Source of the DNA: DASXRC01 sp036506495
Lineage (GTDB): Bacteria > Actinomycetota > Actinomycetes > Mycobacteriales > Micromonosporaceae
NCBI GenBank assembly: GCA_036506495.1
Contig: DASXRQ010000166.1
Coordinates: forward strand, 24,848-88,847
Direction of reading: 5' to 3'
DNA length: 64,000 nucleotides
In this document: in pieces, positions 42,282 to 51,349 of the stretch
How positions within the stretch are numbered: the stretch's first letter is position 1
Layout of the letters: each line of letters opens with the position of its first letter
Position numbers and translations under genes: made by a program
The notes under the pieces: model-generated
What the model was told of the DNA's origin: nothing
Seen by the model: only the letters and a program-made list of their open reading frames with translations
The model's database searches: none

Positions 42282-43577
42282 TCAGGCCTCCGCGAAGGCG
42301 GCGTCCAGGATGTCCAGGCCGCGGCGTACCAGATCCTCGCCGATGACCAGCGGGGGCAGGAACCGCAGCACATTTCCGTAGGTCCCGCAGGTCAGCGTCA
42401 GCAGGCCGGCCGCGTGGCACGCGCGGGAAACCGCACCGGCCACGGCTGGGTCCGGGGCGGCGCCCGACGGCGTCGGCCCGGCCTCGCCGGGCCGGACCAG
42501 CTCCACCGCGAGCATCGCGCCCCGGCCGCGGACGTCCCCGATGCGCGGGTCCGCGGCGGCGAGCGCTCGCAGGCGGGGCAGCATGAGGTCCTCGATCCGG
42601 CGCGCGGCTGCCGCGAGGTCGAGCTCGCGCATCGTGTCGACGCTCGCCAGCGCCGCGGCGCACGCGATCGGGTTGCCGCCGTACGTGCCGCCCAGTCCGC
42701 CGACGTGCACCGCGTCCATGAGCTCGACCCGACCGGTCACGCCGGCGAGCGGCAGCCCACCCGCGATGCCCTTGGCGGTCGTGATCAGATCCGGCTCAAC
42801 TCCCTCGTGCTCGGAGGCGAACCAGGAGCCGGTCCGGCAGAAGCCAGTCTGGATCTCGTCGGCGACGAACACCGCGCCGGCCGCCCGCGCCCACGCGGCG
42901 AGCATGGGGAGAAAGCCGGGTGCGGGAACGACGAAGCCGCCCTCGCCCTGAATCGGCTCGATGAGCACGGCGGCCACGTTCTCCGCGCCGACCTGCTTCT
43001 CGACCAGATCGAGTGCCCGTGCCGCGGCCGCCTCGCCGGTCAGGCCGCCGTCCCGGTACGGGTACGACATCGGTACGCGGTAGATCTCGCCGGCGAACGG
43101 GCCGAACCGATGCTTGTACGGCATGTTCTTCGCGGTTAGCGCCATCGTGAGGTTGGTGCGGCCGTGATACGCGTGGTCGAAGGCCACGACGGCCGACCGT
43201 CCGGTGGCATGCCGGGCGACTTTCACCGCGTTCTCCACCGCCTCGGCGCCGGAGTTGAACAGCGCCGACCGCTTCTCGAACGCCCCAGGGGTGACCGCGT
43301 TCAGCATCTCGCAGACCGCCACGTACGACTCGTACGGCGCGACCATGAAACACGTGTGCGTGAACCGCTCGACCTGGCGCTGCACGGCCTCGACGACGCG
43401 CGGAGCGGAGGAGCCGACGTTCGTCACCGCGATGCCGGCCGCGAAGTCGATCCACTCCCGACCGTCGACGTCCACAAGGGAGCCGCCGCTCGCGCGGTCC
43501 ACATAGGACGAGATCACACTGCCGACGCCGCGGGCGACCGCGGCCGTCCGGCGCTTCTGCAGGTCGACCGAGTTCAT
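42282..43577 (-). CDS. gabT: 4-aminobutyrate-2-oxoglutarate aminotransferase
   Basis: A 431-residue class III PLP aminotransferase converting GABA to succinate semialdehyde. Marks are the VDVDGREWIDFAAGIAVTNVGSSAPRVVEAVQ start, FNSGAEAVENAVKVARHATGR, VAFDHAYHGRTNLTMALTAKNMPYKHRFGPF (GabT-specific), EPIQGEGGFVVPAPGFLP, FVADEIQTGFCRTG and the lysine in TTAKGIAGGLPLAGVTGR. ATG ends at 43577 and overlaps the upstream dehydrogenase TGA by one base (TGATG); a GTG one codon earlier is possible. The order dehydrogenase then gabT matches conversion of aminobutyraldehyde to GABA and onward. Confidence 0.93.
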   Translation of the reverse strand: MNSVDLQKRRTAAVARGVGSVISSYVDRASGGSLVDVDGREWIDFAAGIAVTNVGSSAPRVVEAVQRQVERFTHTCFMVAPYESYVAVCEMLNAVTPGAFEKRSALFNSGAEAVENAVKVARHATGRSAVVAFDHAYHGRTNLTMALTAKNMPYKHRFGPFAGEIYRVPMSYPYRDGGLTGEAAAARALDLVEKQVGAENVAAVLIEPIQGEGGFVVPAPGFLPMLAAWARAAGAVFVADEIQTGFCRTGSWFASEHEGVEPDLITTAKGIAGGLPLAGVTGRVELMDAVHVGGLGGTYGGNPIACAAALASVDTMRELDLAAAARRIEDLMLPRLRALAAADPRIGDVRGRGAMLAVELVRPGEAGPTPSGAAPDPAVAGAVSRACHAAGLLTLTCGTYGNVLRFLPPLVIGEDLVRRGLDILDAAFAEA

Positions 43578-45013
43578 CACGCCTCGATGTTGTGCATGAC
43601 GTGCTTGATCCGGGTGTAGTCCTCCAGGCCGTACACGGACAGATCCTTGCCGTATCCCGAGTGCTTGAACCCGCCGTGCGGCATCTCCGCGACGAGGGGG
43701 ATGTGGGTGTTGACCCAGACGCAGCCGAAGTCAAGCCGGCGGGTCATCCTCATCGCCCGGCCGTGGTCGCGCGTCCAAACGGACGCCGACAGGCCGTACT
43801 CAACGCCGTTGGCCCAACGCACCGCCGCGTCCTCGTCGTCGAACCGCTGCACGGTGATGACCGGGCCGAACACCTCCTGCTGGATGACGTCGTCCTCCTG
43901 GCGTACGCCGGAAACCACGGTGGGCGCGTAGAAGTAGCCGCGGTCGCCGACCCGCGACCCGCCGGTCTGGATCGAAGCGTGGTCCGGCAGCCCATCGACG
44001 AAGCCGGTCACCCGCGCGAGCTGGTTGGCGTTGTTCAGCGGGCCGTAGAGGACGTCCTCGTCGTCGGGCATGCCGGTCCGGGTGGAGCGGGCCTGCTCGG
44101 CGAGCGCGGCGACGAAGTCGTCATGCGCGCCGGGACCGGCGAGCACGCGGGTGGCGGCGGTGCAGTCCTGCCCCGCGTTGAAGTAGCCGGCCATCGCGAT
44201 CGCTTCGGCGGCCGCGGCGATGTCCGCGTCGTCGAAGACCACGACCGGGGCCTTGCCACCGAGCTCGAGGTGGGTGCGCTTGAGGTCGGGCGCCGCCGCC
44301 GCGGCGACCTCCGTGCCCGCGCGGGTCGAGCCGGTGATGGAGACGAATCGCGGCGTCGGGTGCGAGACCAGCGCGCGGCCCGTGTCCCGATCGCCACAGA
44401 CTACATTGAGTACGCCGGGCGGCAGGAACTCGGCGGCGATCTCCGCCAGCAGCAGGGTCGAGACCGGGGTGGTGTCGGACGGCTTGAGCACGAGCGTGTT
44501 GCCGGCCGCCAGCGCCGGCGCGATCTTCCAGATCGCCATCATCAACGGGTAGTTCCACGGGGTCACCTGGGCGCACACGCCGACGGGCTCGCGCCGCACA
44601 TAGGACGTGTGGCCGGCCAGGTACTCGCCCGCGGACCGGCCCTCGAGGAGGCGGGCGGCGCCGGCGAAGAAGCGGAGCTGGTCGACACAGGGCGGCAGTT
44701 CCTCGGACGCGGTCAGGCCGCGGGGCTTGCCGGTATTGCGTACCTCGGCGTCGACCAGCTCGTCCGCGCGGGCCTCGACCGCGTCCGCGATCTTCAGCAG
44801 CGCGCGTTGCCGGTCGGCCGGCGTGGCATCCCGCCAGCCCTCGAACGCCGCCGCGGCCGCGTCCATGGCGGCGTCGACGTCCCGGGCGCCCGAGACCGGG
44901 GCGCTCGCGAACACATCGCCGGTGCACGGGTCGATCAGGTCGCTGTACCCACCGTCGGTGGGCTCGACGAAGGCTCCGTTGACGAAGTTGCGCAGCGTCT
45001 GCTTCTCGGTCAT
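43577..45013 (-). CDS. Gamma-aminobutyraldehyde dehydrogenase-type aldehyde dehydrogenase
   Basis: A 478-residue NAD-dependent ALDH. Visible are VTPWNYPLMMAIWKIAPALAAGNTLVLKPSD, the GSTRAGTEVAA cofactor turn, the general base in LELGGKAPVVVFDDAD, and the catalytic cysteine in FNAGQDCTAATRV. The latter with GFKHSGYGKDLSVYGLEDYTRIKHVM is typical of PatD/YdcW and related aminobutyraldehyde dehydrogenases. It is coupled to gabT by a one-base overlap and divergent (129 bp) from a second ALDH. With the amine oxidase/aminotransferase it would complete putrescine to GABA. Confidence 0.9.
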   Translation of the reverse strand: MTEKQTLRNFVNGAFVEPTDGGYSDLIDPCTGDVFASAPVSGARDVDAAMDAAAAAFEGWRDATPADRQRALLKIADAVEARADELVDAEVRNTGKPRGLTASEELPPCVDQLRFFAGAARLLEGRSAGEYLAGHTSYVRREPVGVCAQVTPWNYPLMMAIWKIAPALAAGNTLVLKPSDTTPVSTLLLAEIAAEFLPPGVLNVVCGDRDTGRALVSHPTPRFVSITGSTRAGTEVAAAAAPDLKRTHLELGGKAPVVVFDDADIAAAAEAIAMAGYFNAGQDCTAATRVLAGPGAHDDFVAALAEQARSTRTGMPDDEDVLYGPLNNANQLARVTGFVDGLPDHASIQTGGSRVGDRGYFYAPTVVSGVRQEDDVIQQEVFGPVITVQRFDDEDAAVRWANGVEYGLSASVWTRDHGRAMRMTRRLDFGCVWVNTHIPLVAEMPHGGFKHSGYGKDLSVYGLEDYTRIKHVMHNIEA

Positions 45014-45095
45014 GAGACTCTCCCACCTCGCGGTAATCGCAATCCTCCGCCATCTTCGCGACTGAATCCGCAGCAGACAAGCCTGGAGGCGACTA

Positions 45096-45124
45096 TTTCC
45101 GTGTCCAGCCGAGCGGTCTAGGCT
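45096..45124 (+). promoter_or_regulatory. Promoter for the 45143 aldehyde dehydrogenase
   Basis: TTTCCG (45096-45101) and TAGGCT (45119-45124), spacer 17 bp, followed by GGAGG and ATG 45143. Confidence 0.45.
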
Positions 45125-45142
45125 GCGATCGGAGGTACCCCG

Positions 45143-46582
45143 ATGCAGCTCACGCCGTTCTTCGTCGCCGGCAGATCCGCCACCAGCGACGACGAGGTGA
45201 CGGTCACGCACCCCTACGACGGGCGCACGGTCGGCCGGACCGGCAACGCCACGCCCGAGCAGGTCGAGTCGTCCGTGGCCGCCGCGGCGAGCGTCGCCGA
45301 CGAGCTCGCCGCCCTACCGGCGCACGTCCGGGCCTCCGCGCTGGACCACGTCTCCCGGCGCCTCGGCGAGCGGTCCGAGGAGGTGGCCGCGCTCATCACC
45401 GCGGAGAACGGTAAGCCGATCAAGTGGGCGCGTGCTGAGGTGACCCGCGCGGTGTCCACGTTCCGGTGGGCCGCGGAGGAGGCCCGACGGTTCTCCGGCG
45501 AGCTCCAACGCCTCGACACCGAACCCGCCGCGACCGGCCGGATCGCGCTGATCCGGCGGGTGCCCCGCGGGCCCGTGCTGGGCATCAGCCCCTTCAACTT
45601 CCCGCTGAACCTGGTGGCCCACAAGGTCGCCCCGGCGCTGGCCGTCGGTGCTCCGATCGTCGTCAAACCGGCGCCGGCCACCCCGCTATCCGCGCTCCTC
45701 CTGGGCGAGCTGCTCGCGGAGACCGAGCTGCCCGTGGGCGCGTTCTCCGTGCTTCCGATGCCCAACCACCGGGCCGCCGCTCTGGTGGCCGACCCGCGGC
45801 TGCCGGTGGTCTCGTTCACGGGGTCGGGCCCGGTCGGCGTGGGCATCCGAACGGCCGCGCCGGACAAGCACATGACCCTGGAGCTGGGCGGCAACGCGGC
45901 GGCGGTCATCTGCGAGGACTGGGCCGCGGACCAGGACCTGCAGTGGGCCGCCGACCGGATCGCCATGTTCTCGAACTACCAGGCCGGGCAGAGCTGCATC
46001 GCGGTGCAGAGGGTCTTCGTCCACGAATGGATCTACGACGGCTTCCTGCACCGGCTCGTCAACGCCGTCGAGGCCCTGCATACCGGCGATCCGACGGACG
46101 ACGCCACCGACGTCGGTCCACTGATCAACGAGGATGCCGCGCGCCGGGTGGAGAGCTGGGTGGACGAGGCGGTCGTCGCGGGGGCGACGATCGCCGTGGG
46201 CGGCAAGCGCGACGGCACGACCTACCCGCCGACGGTGCTCACCGGCGTACCGGCCGACGCGAAGGTCTCGCGGGAAGAGGTGTTCGGGCCGGTTCTGGTC
46301 GTCTCTCCGGTCACCGACGACGAGACGGCGTTCGCGGCGGTCAACGACTCGGCGTACGGCCTGCAGGCGGGCGTGTTCACCCACAGCCTGCAGACGGCGT
46401 TCGCCGCACACCGCACGCTCAAGGTGGGCGGCGTGATCGTCGGTGATGTCCCGTCGTACCGGGCCGACCAGATGCCCTACGGCGGTGTGAAGGGCAGCGG
46501 CGTGGGGCGCGAGGGCGTACGCAGTGCGATGGAGGACTACACCGAGCCGCGCGTGTTGGTGCTGACCGGCGTCGACCTCTAG
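45143..46582 (+). CDS. Aldehyde dehydrogenase family protein (possible succinate-semialdehyde step)
   Basis: A 479-residue ALDH different from the divergent one: ISPFNFPLNLVAHKVAPALAVGAPIVVKPAPATPLSALLL, VSFTGSGPVGVGIR, LELGGNAAAVICEDWA with the general base, and the catalytic cysteine in NYQAGQSCIAVQRV. C-terminal YGGVKGSGVGREGVRSAMEDYTEPRVLVL is typical. The motifs resemble non-phosphorylating glyceraldehyde-3-phosphate / lactaldehyde-type ALDHs as much as GabD, so substrate is uncertain. By position it could oxidise succinate semialdehyde from GabT to succinate. GGAGG precedes ATG 45143. It is the last gene of the polyamine block. Confidence 0.88.
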   Translation: MQLTPFFVAGRSATSDDEVTVTHPYDGRTVGRTGNATPEQVESSVAAAASVADELAALPAHVRASALDHVSRRLGERSEEVAALITAENGKPIKWARAEVTRAVSTFRWAAEEARRFSGELQRLDTEPAATGRIALIRRVPRGPVLGISPFNFPLNLVAHKVAPALAVGAPIVVKPAPATPLSALLLGELLAETELPVGAFSVLPMPNHRAAALVADPRLPVVSFTGSGPVGVGIRTAAPDKHMTLELGGNAAAVICEDWAADQDLQWAADRIAMFSNYQAGQSCIAVQRVFVHEWIYDGFLHRLVNAVEALHTGDPTDDATDVGPLINEDAARRVESWVDEAVVAGATIAVGGKRDGTTYPPTVLTGVPADAKVSREEVFGPVLVVSPVTDDETAFAAVNDSAYGLQAGVFTHSLQTAFAAHRTLKVGGVIVGDVPSYRADQMPYGGVKGSGVGREGVRSAMEDYTEPRVLVLTGVDL

Positions 46583-46596
46583 GGCACGGTCCGCGG

Positions 46597-46602
46597 TACC
46601 CT
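46597..46602 (+). promoter_or_regulatory. Candidate -10 box TACCCT for the 46644 gene
   Basis: TACCCT lies 42 bp before ATG 46644, just past the ALDH stop. It fits TAnnnT; no clear -35. Confidence 0.3.
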
Positions 46603-46643
46603 GTCGCGGATCAGACCTGGGATTCTCGAGGTGTTCGACGGCG

Positions 46644-47480
46644 ATGTGGCGTCCCGCGGCAAGGCTCGGTGCGGTCGTGGCCGGCGCGGTTGGGCTGGCG
46701 GTGGGGCTCGCCGCCCCGGCGCTCGCCGACCCGTACACGGTGCGTCTCGGCCTGCCCAGCGGCTTCCGTGTGGAAGGCTCGCCCGGCGCCGTCACCGTAA
46801 AGATCGCCCGGGGTGACAAGGGCTGCGTCGCCGCCCGGTGGGTCGTGACGGTGGGCCTGCCCGGGATGTCGCCGGATCAGATCGGCGTCGAGCGGTTGCG
46901 CGACGGGGCATGGCACGAGGTCGCCGTCCAGCCGGTCGGCGACGGCGTCGTGGCCTTCGCTTCGGGCGGCGCGCTGTGCAAGGACCGCGACATCACCGCC
47001 CGCTACCGGGTGAGCTTCCTGTCCGCCGCGCCCGGTGGCCGGGCGGAGTTCCTGCTGCGCGCGACCGCGAACGGTCGGCAGATCGGCTCGGATTCGGACA
47101 GCCGCAGGGTCAGCGGCCCGCGGAACGCGTCGCCGTCGCCGAGCGCGTCGGCGAGCCCGACCTCGAGCCCGACCCCGCTCGCGGCGCCGACCGACGAACC
47201 GACCGGCGCCTTGGCGGCGGTCCCGACGGGGGGCGCCGGCGTCGGTAGCGGCGACTCCATCGGTGGTGGCGGCTTCCTGTCCGGGGTGAGCCTCGCGATC
47301 ATGATCTTCGGCGTACTGATGATCGGCATCGGCGGGGCGCTGCTCTACGTGATCGTCCGTAAGACGCGAGGCGATTCCGGGCCCGACCTCGCGGTGCCGA
47401 CCGCCGACTCGACCCCCACGCTGGTCCTGCCCCGGGTTCCGCCGCACACCCCGGACCCACGTCACGGCCCGCGTCCCTGA
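46644..47480 (+). CDS. Secreted, C-terminally membrane-anchored protein
   Basis: A 278-residue protein of unknown function. A signal peptide (RLGAVVAGAVGLAVGLAAPALA, cleavage near residue 28) precedes a ~130-residue beta-rich extracellular domain with two cysteines (GDKGCVAA, GGALCKD). Then come a Ser/Pro/Thr linker (ASPSPSASASPTSSPTP), a transmembrane helix (VSLAIMIFGVLMIGIGGALLYVIV) and a short basic tail. There is no LPxTG sortase motif; anchoring is by the helix. It resembles actinobacterial cell-surface proteins with a single C-terminal helix. It sits between the polyamine block and manB. Confidence 0.82.
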   Translation: MWRPAARLGAVVAGAVGLAVGLAAPALADPYTVRLGLPSGFRVEGSPGAVTVKIARGDKGCVAARWVVTVGLPGMSPDQIGVERLRDGAWHEVAVQPVGDGVVAFASGGALCKDRDITARYRVSFLSAAPGGRAEFLLRATANGRQIGSDSDSRRVSGPRNASPSPSASASPTSSPTPLAAPTDEPTGALAAVPTGGAGVGSGDSIGGGGFLSGVSLAIMIFGVLMIGIGGALLYVIVRKTRGDSGPDLAVPTADSTPTLVLPRVPPHTPDPRHGPRP

Positions 47481-47522
47481 TCTGGACCTGCGCCGCCGGG
47501 TCCCCGTGCGGAGCGGCTCGGA

Positions 47523-47528
47523 TAGGCT
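47523..47528 (+). promoter_or_regulatory. Candidate -10 box TAGGCT for manB
   Basis: TAGGCT lies 36 bp before GTG 47565, followed by an AGGGAG ribosome site. -35 is weak. Confidence 0.4.
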
Positions 47529-47564
47529 CAGCCCGGTTGGCCGTACGGGTAGGGAGCGCGCGTC

Positions 47565-48956
47565 GTGCCTGAGTTGTCGCGGATCGTCAAGGCGTACGAC
47601 GTCCGAGGCACGGTGCCGGACGAGCTTGACGAGCGGGTGGCGTACGCGCTGGGCGCGGCCTTCGTGGCGACCCTGCGCGAGTCCGGCGACCCGGCCGACA
47701 CGATCATTTTGGCGTACGACATGCGCGAGTCCTCGCCCGGGCTCGCCGCCGCGTTCGCCGCCGGCGCGGGCGTCGAGCGCGCGCACGTCATCGACGCCGG
47801 CCTCGGCTCGACCGACCTGCTGTACTACGCGTCCGGGGCGCTGAACCTGCCCGGGGCGATGTTCACGGCGAGCCACAACCCGGCCCGGTACAACGGCATC
47901 AAGCTGTGCCGGGCGGGCGCCCGCCCGATCGGGCAGGACAGCGGGCTCACCCAGATCCGGGACCGGGCAGAGCGGCTGCTCGACGCGGCCGAGATGCCGA
48001 CCGCCGCCGGCGCCACGGTCGTCGAGGCCCGCGACCTGCTCACCGAGTACGCCCGGTACCTGCGCGGCCTCGTGGATCTCAGCGAGATCCGCCCGCTGAC
48101 GGTCGTCGTCGACGCCGGCAACGGCATGGCCGGACACACCGTGCCGGCCGTGCTGGGTGACGCCGTCCTCGGCCCGCTGCCGCTACGCATCGTGCCGCTC
48201 TACTTCGAGCTCGACGGCACGTTCCCCAATCACGAGGCGAATCCGCTCGAGCCGGCGAACCTCGTTGACCTGCGGGCCGCCGTGCGCGAGCACGGGGCGG
48301 ACGTCGGCCTCGCGTTCGACGGTGACGCCGACCGGTGCTTCGTCGTCGACGAGCGAGGCGAGCCCGTCTCCCCGTCCGCCATCACCGCGCTGGTTGCCGT
48401 CCGGGAGCTCGAACGGCATCCCGGCGGCGCAGTGATCCACAACTTGATCACGTCGAGTGCGGTGCCCGAGATCGTGCGGGAGCACGGCGGCGAACCCGTC
48501 CGCACCCGGGTCGGGCACTCGTTCATCAAGGCCGAGATGGCCCGAGCCGGTGCCATTTTCGGCGGCGAGCACTCGGCGCACTACTACTTCCGGGACTTTT
48601 GGTACGCCGACACGGGCATGCTCGCCGCCATGCACGTGCTCGCCGCCCTCGGCGGGCAGGACGGCCCGCTGTCCAAGTTCGCCGCGGAGTACGAGCGGTA
48701 CGTGTCGTCCGGCGAGATCAACTCGACCGTACGCGACCAGGCGGCCAGCCTGGCCGAGGCCGAGGGCGTGCTGACCGCCGAGCCGGGTACCGAAGTGGAC
48801 CACCTCGACGGGCTGACCGTCCGGTTCTCCGACGGCGCCTGGGTCAACCTTCGCCCCTCCAACACCGAGCCGTTGCTGCGGCTCAACGTCGAGGCGCCGA
48901 CGGGCGAGCGCATGGCGGGGTTGCGCGATCGCGTGCTCGCGCTGGTACGCCGATAG
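47565..48956 (+). CDS. manB: Phosphomannomutase/phosphoglucomutase
   Basis: A 463-residue alpha-D-phosphohexomutase interconverting mannose-6-P and mannose-1-P for GDP-mannose. IVKAYDVRGTVPDEL starts domain 1. The phosphoserine loop is MFTASHNPARYNGIKLCR, the metal loop is LAFDGDADRCFVVDE, the sugar loop is FGGEHSAHYYFRDFWYADTG, and the phosphate-binding loop is RPSNTEPLLRLNVEA. All are intact. GTG 47565 has AGGGAG upstream. First gene of manB-trm112-SIS-CDF-manA; with the guanylyltransferase at 22371 and ManA at 51350 it completes fructose-6-P to GDP-mannose. Confidence 0.96.
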   Translation: MPELSRIVKAYDVRGTVPDELDERVAYALGAAFVATLRESGDPADTIILAYDMRESSPGLAAAFAAGAGVERAHVIDAGLGSTDLLYYASGALNLPGAMFTASHNPARYNGIKLCRAGARPIGQDSGLTQIRDRAERLLDAAEMPTAAGATVVEARDLLTEYARYLRGLVDLSEIRPLTVVVDAGNGMAGHTVPAVLGDAVLGPLPLRIVPLYFELDGTFPNHEANPLEPANLVDLRAAVREHGADVGLAFDGDADRCFVVDERGEPVSPSAITALVAVRELERHPGGAVIHNLITSSAVPEIVREHGGEPVRTRVGHSFIKAEMARAGAIFGGEHSAHYYFRDFWYADTGMLAAMHVLAALGGQDGPLSKFAAEYERYVSSGEINSTVRDQAASLAEAEGVLTAEPGTEVDHLDGLTVRFSDGAWVNLRPSNTEPLLRLNVEAPTGERMAGLRDRVLALVRR

Positions 48957-49001
48957 GATCATCGCCGAGCGTTCCGAACCGCCGCTGGAAGGAGCTGTCC
49001 G

Positions 49002-49184
49002 GTGTCCCTGGATCCGCACCTGCTGGAGATTCTCCGCTGCCCGGACACGCACCACGCCCCGTTGACCTACGACGAGGCCGCGCAGACCCTGACCTGCACC
49101 GAGTGCGGGCGGGTGTTCGAGATCCGGGACGGCATCCCGGTGCTGCTGCTGGACGAGGCCCGTACGCCCGGCGAGGCGGGCTGA
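49002..49184 (+). CDS. Trm112 family zinc-ribbon protein
   Basis: A 60-residue protein with GTG 49002 and an AAGGAG site. It begins SLDPHLLEILRCPDTHHAPLTYDE and has CTECGRVFEIRDGIPVLLLDEA, the Trm112/YcaR pattern with a CP...CxxC zinc-ribbon reduced on one side (C13 plus the CTEC pair). Family members activate methyltransferases in eukaryotes and archaea; bacterial roles are unclear. The stop overlaps the next ATG by one base (TGATG), so it is coupled to the SIS gene. Confidence 0.92.
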   Translation: MSLDPHLLEILRCPDTHHAPLTYDEAAQTLTCTECGRVFEIRDGIPVLLLDEARTPGEAG

Positions 49185-50386
49185 TGGTGACCGGGCTGGA
49201 CGGCACCGCCGGCGTTCGGGGCAACCGGGTCCCGGACGAGCGACTGATCGACGACCCCACGGCGGTGGAGGCGAACGACCCTGGCGGCATGCTTCGCGCC
49301 ACCGCGTCGGCCGGCGCGCAGGTGCGCGAATCCGCCGCGCTCGCCGGCGAGGCGAACCTCGCGTCGGTCGGCGACGAGGGCCGCCCGCGCGCCGTGGTCG
49401 TGGCGGGGGTCGGCACCGCCGGGCGTACTGGCGATGTGCTCGCGACGGTCGCAGGCCCGCGCTGCCCGGTCCCGGTCCTGGCCCACCGCAGTGCCGGGGT
49501 CCCCGGCTGGGTCGGCGCCGCCGACGTGGTCATCGCGGTCTCCGCGTCGGGCCGGAGCCCCGAGGCGCTCGGCGCGGCCGAGGCGGCCGCACGCCGGGGC
49601 GCGCGCCTGGTTGCGGTCGGGGCGCCCGACTCGCTGCTGCAGTCGGTGGCCGAACGCGCGCGAGCACCGTTCGTCCCGGTGCCTCGACGCGCTCCCGCGC
49701 GCGCCAGCCTGTGGGCGCTGACCGTGCCCGTGCTGCTGGCGGCCCGCGCGCTGGGCCTGGTGAAAGTGAACGAGGCGGACCTGGCCGAAACCGCCACGCG
49801 GCTCGACGAGGACGCCGAGCGCTGTCGGCCGGGCGCCGAATCATTCGTCAACCCGGGCAAGAGCCTCGCGATGGACCTGGCCGGCTCCGTGCCGATCGTG
49901 TGGGGCTCCTCGCCCCTGGCCACGGTCGCGGCGCGCAGGTTCGCGGACACGCTGTCCGCCAACGCCCGGTATCCCGTCGTCGCCGGCGGGCTGGGTGAGG
50001 CGGGCCGCGGCCGGGTCGGCCTGCTCGACGGCGTCTTCGGCGGTCTCGTCGAGGCGTCGCGCGACATCTTCGCGGACCCCGACGACGAGGACGAGCGCAC
50101 GCGCCTGCGCATTGTGTTGCTCCGCGACGGCGGGCTGAGCAACGAGGACGAGGTCGACGAGCCCCTCGCGGTCGAGGAGCGGCGCGCCGAGGCGGTGCAG
50201 ACGATCGCCGAACGCCGCGGCGTGCGGTGCAGCGTCGTCGCGGCCGAGGGCGGCTCGGCCCTCGAGCGGCTGGCGTCGATGGTCGAGGTGCCGGACTTTG
50301 CGTCCATCTACCTCGCCCTCGCCCACGGGCTCGACCCGATGGCGGTGCCGGCCGTGACCGAGTTGAAGGAGCTCAGCAACCCGTGA
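49184..50386 (+). CDS. SIS-domain sugar isomerase-like protein
   Basis: A 400-residue protein with an SIS fold: residues ~70-160 (AVVVAGVGTAGRTGDVLATVAG, DVVIAVSASGRSPEALGAAEAAARRGARLVAVG) and a second lobe (VPIVWGSSPLATVAARRFADTLSANARYPVV). It corresponds to the actinobacterial Rv3256c-type proteins beside manB and manA, related to bifunctional phosphoglucose/phosphomannose isomerases. Catalytic competence is uncertain. ATG 49184 overlaps the trm112-like stop; the next gene overlaps by 4 bp. Confidence 0.88.
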   Translation: MVTGLDGTAGVRGNRVPDERLIDDPTAVEANDPGGMLRATASAGAQVRESAALAGEANLASVGDEGRPRAVVVAGVGTAGRTGDVLATVAGPRCPVPVLAHRSAGVPGWVGAADVVIAVSASGRSPEALGAAEAAARRGARLVAVGAPDSLLQSVAERARAPFVPVPRRAPARASLWALTVPVLLAARALGLVKVNEADLAETATRLDEDAERCRPGAESFVNPGKSLAMDLAGSVPIVWGSSPLATVAARRFADTLSANARYPVVAGGLGEAGRGRVGLLDGVFGGLVEASRDIFADPDDEDERTRLRIVLLRDGGLSNEDEVDEPLAVEERRAEAVQTIAERRGVRCSVVAAEGGSALERLASMVEVPDFASIYLALAHGLDPMAVPAVTELKELSNP

Positions 50387-51348
50387 GCGCGTCAGGTGGT
50401 ATACGAGCGATCATCGCCGCGCTGTTCGCCAATATCGGCATCGCGGTCACCAAGTTCGTGGCGTACCTCTTGACCGGCTCGTCCTCCATGCTCGCCGAGT
50501 CGATCCACTCGGTCGCCGACTCGGGCAACCAGCTGCTGCTCCTCCTCGGCGGCCGGCGCGCGCAGCGCGCGGCGACGCCGCGGCATCCATTCGGGTACGG
50601 CCGCGAGCGCTACATCTACGCCTTCATCGTGTCCATCGTGCTGTTCAGCGTGGGCGGTCTATTCGCGCTGTACGAGGCGTACCACAAGCTCATGGACCCA
50701 CACGCGATCGACAGCTGGCAGTGGGTGCCGGCGGTGGTGCTGGTCGCCGCGATCGTCATGGAGGCGTTCTCGTTCCGCACCGCGATCCGCGAGTCCAACG
50801 CGGTTCGCGGCGGGGCCTCCTGGCTGCAGTTCGTCCGCCGTGCCAAGGCGCCCGAGCTGCCGGTGATCCTGCTGGAGGATCTGGGCGCGCTGGTCGGACT
50901 CCTGTTCGCTCTGGTCGGCGTCGGGATGACCTTGATCACCGACAACGGTCTCTGGGACGCCGGCGGCACCGCGATGATCGGTCTGCTGCTCGTGACGATC
51001 GCGGTCATCCTCGCGATCGAGACGAAGAGCCTGTTGCTCGGCGAGGCCGCCACACCCGAGGCCAACGCCGCCATCGAGCGCGCGATCACCGCCGGTCCCG
51101 AGATCGAGCGGATCATCCACATGAGAACGTTGCACCTCGGCCCGGACGAGTTGCTCGTGGCGGCGAAGATCGCGGTGCACCGCGACGAGACCGCGGACGA
51201 GATCGCGCGCAGCATCGACGCGGTCGAGAAGCGCATCCGCGCGGCCGTGCCGATCGCGCGTGTCATCTACCTCGAGCCCGACATCTATCGCCCGACCGCG
51301 GCGGAGGGCGGTCCGGACGGTGCCCGTGCGCTCGGGGACGCCGGCTGA
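50383..51348 (+). CDS. Cation diffusion facilitator (CDF) transporter
   Basis: A 321-residue inner-membrane metal/proton antiporter. Six helices, with the CDF metal site in SSMLAESIHSVADSGNQLLLLLGGRRA (helix 2) and ILLEDLGALVGLLFALVGVGM with D-x-x-x-D-like acids (helix 5). HPFGYGRERYIYAFIVSIVLFSVGG is the usual loop. The cytoplasmic C-terminal domain (ERIIHMRTLHLGPDELLVAAKIAV) is complete. GTG 50383 overlaps the SIS stop (GTGA). It is co-transcribed with mannose genes; a similar placement occurs, as I recall, in Streptomyces. The metal is probably zinc, iron or manganese. Confidence 0.92.
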   Translation: MSASGGIRAIIAALFANIGIAVTKFVAYLLTGSSSMLAESIHSVADSGNQLLLLLGGRRAQRAATPRHPFGYGRERYIYAFIVSIVLFSVGGLFALYEAYHKLMDPHAIDSWQWVPAVVLVAAIVMEAFSFRTAIRESNAVRGGASWLQFVRRAKAPELPVILLEDLGALVGLLFALVGVGMTLITDNGLWDAGGTAMIGLLLVTIAVILAIETKSLLLGEAATPEANAAIERAITAGPEIERIIHMRTLHLGPDELLVAAKIAVHRDETADEIARSIDAVEKRIRAAVPIARVIYLEPDIYRPTAAEGGPDGARALGDAG

Positions 51349-51349
51349 C

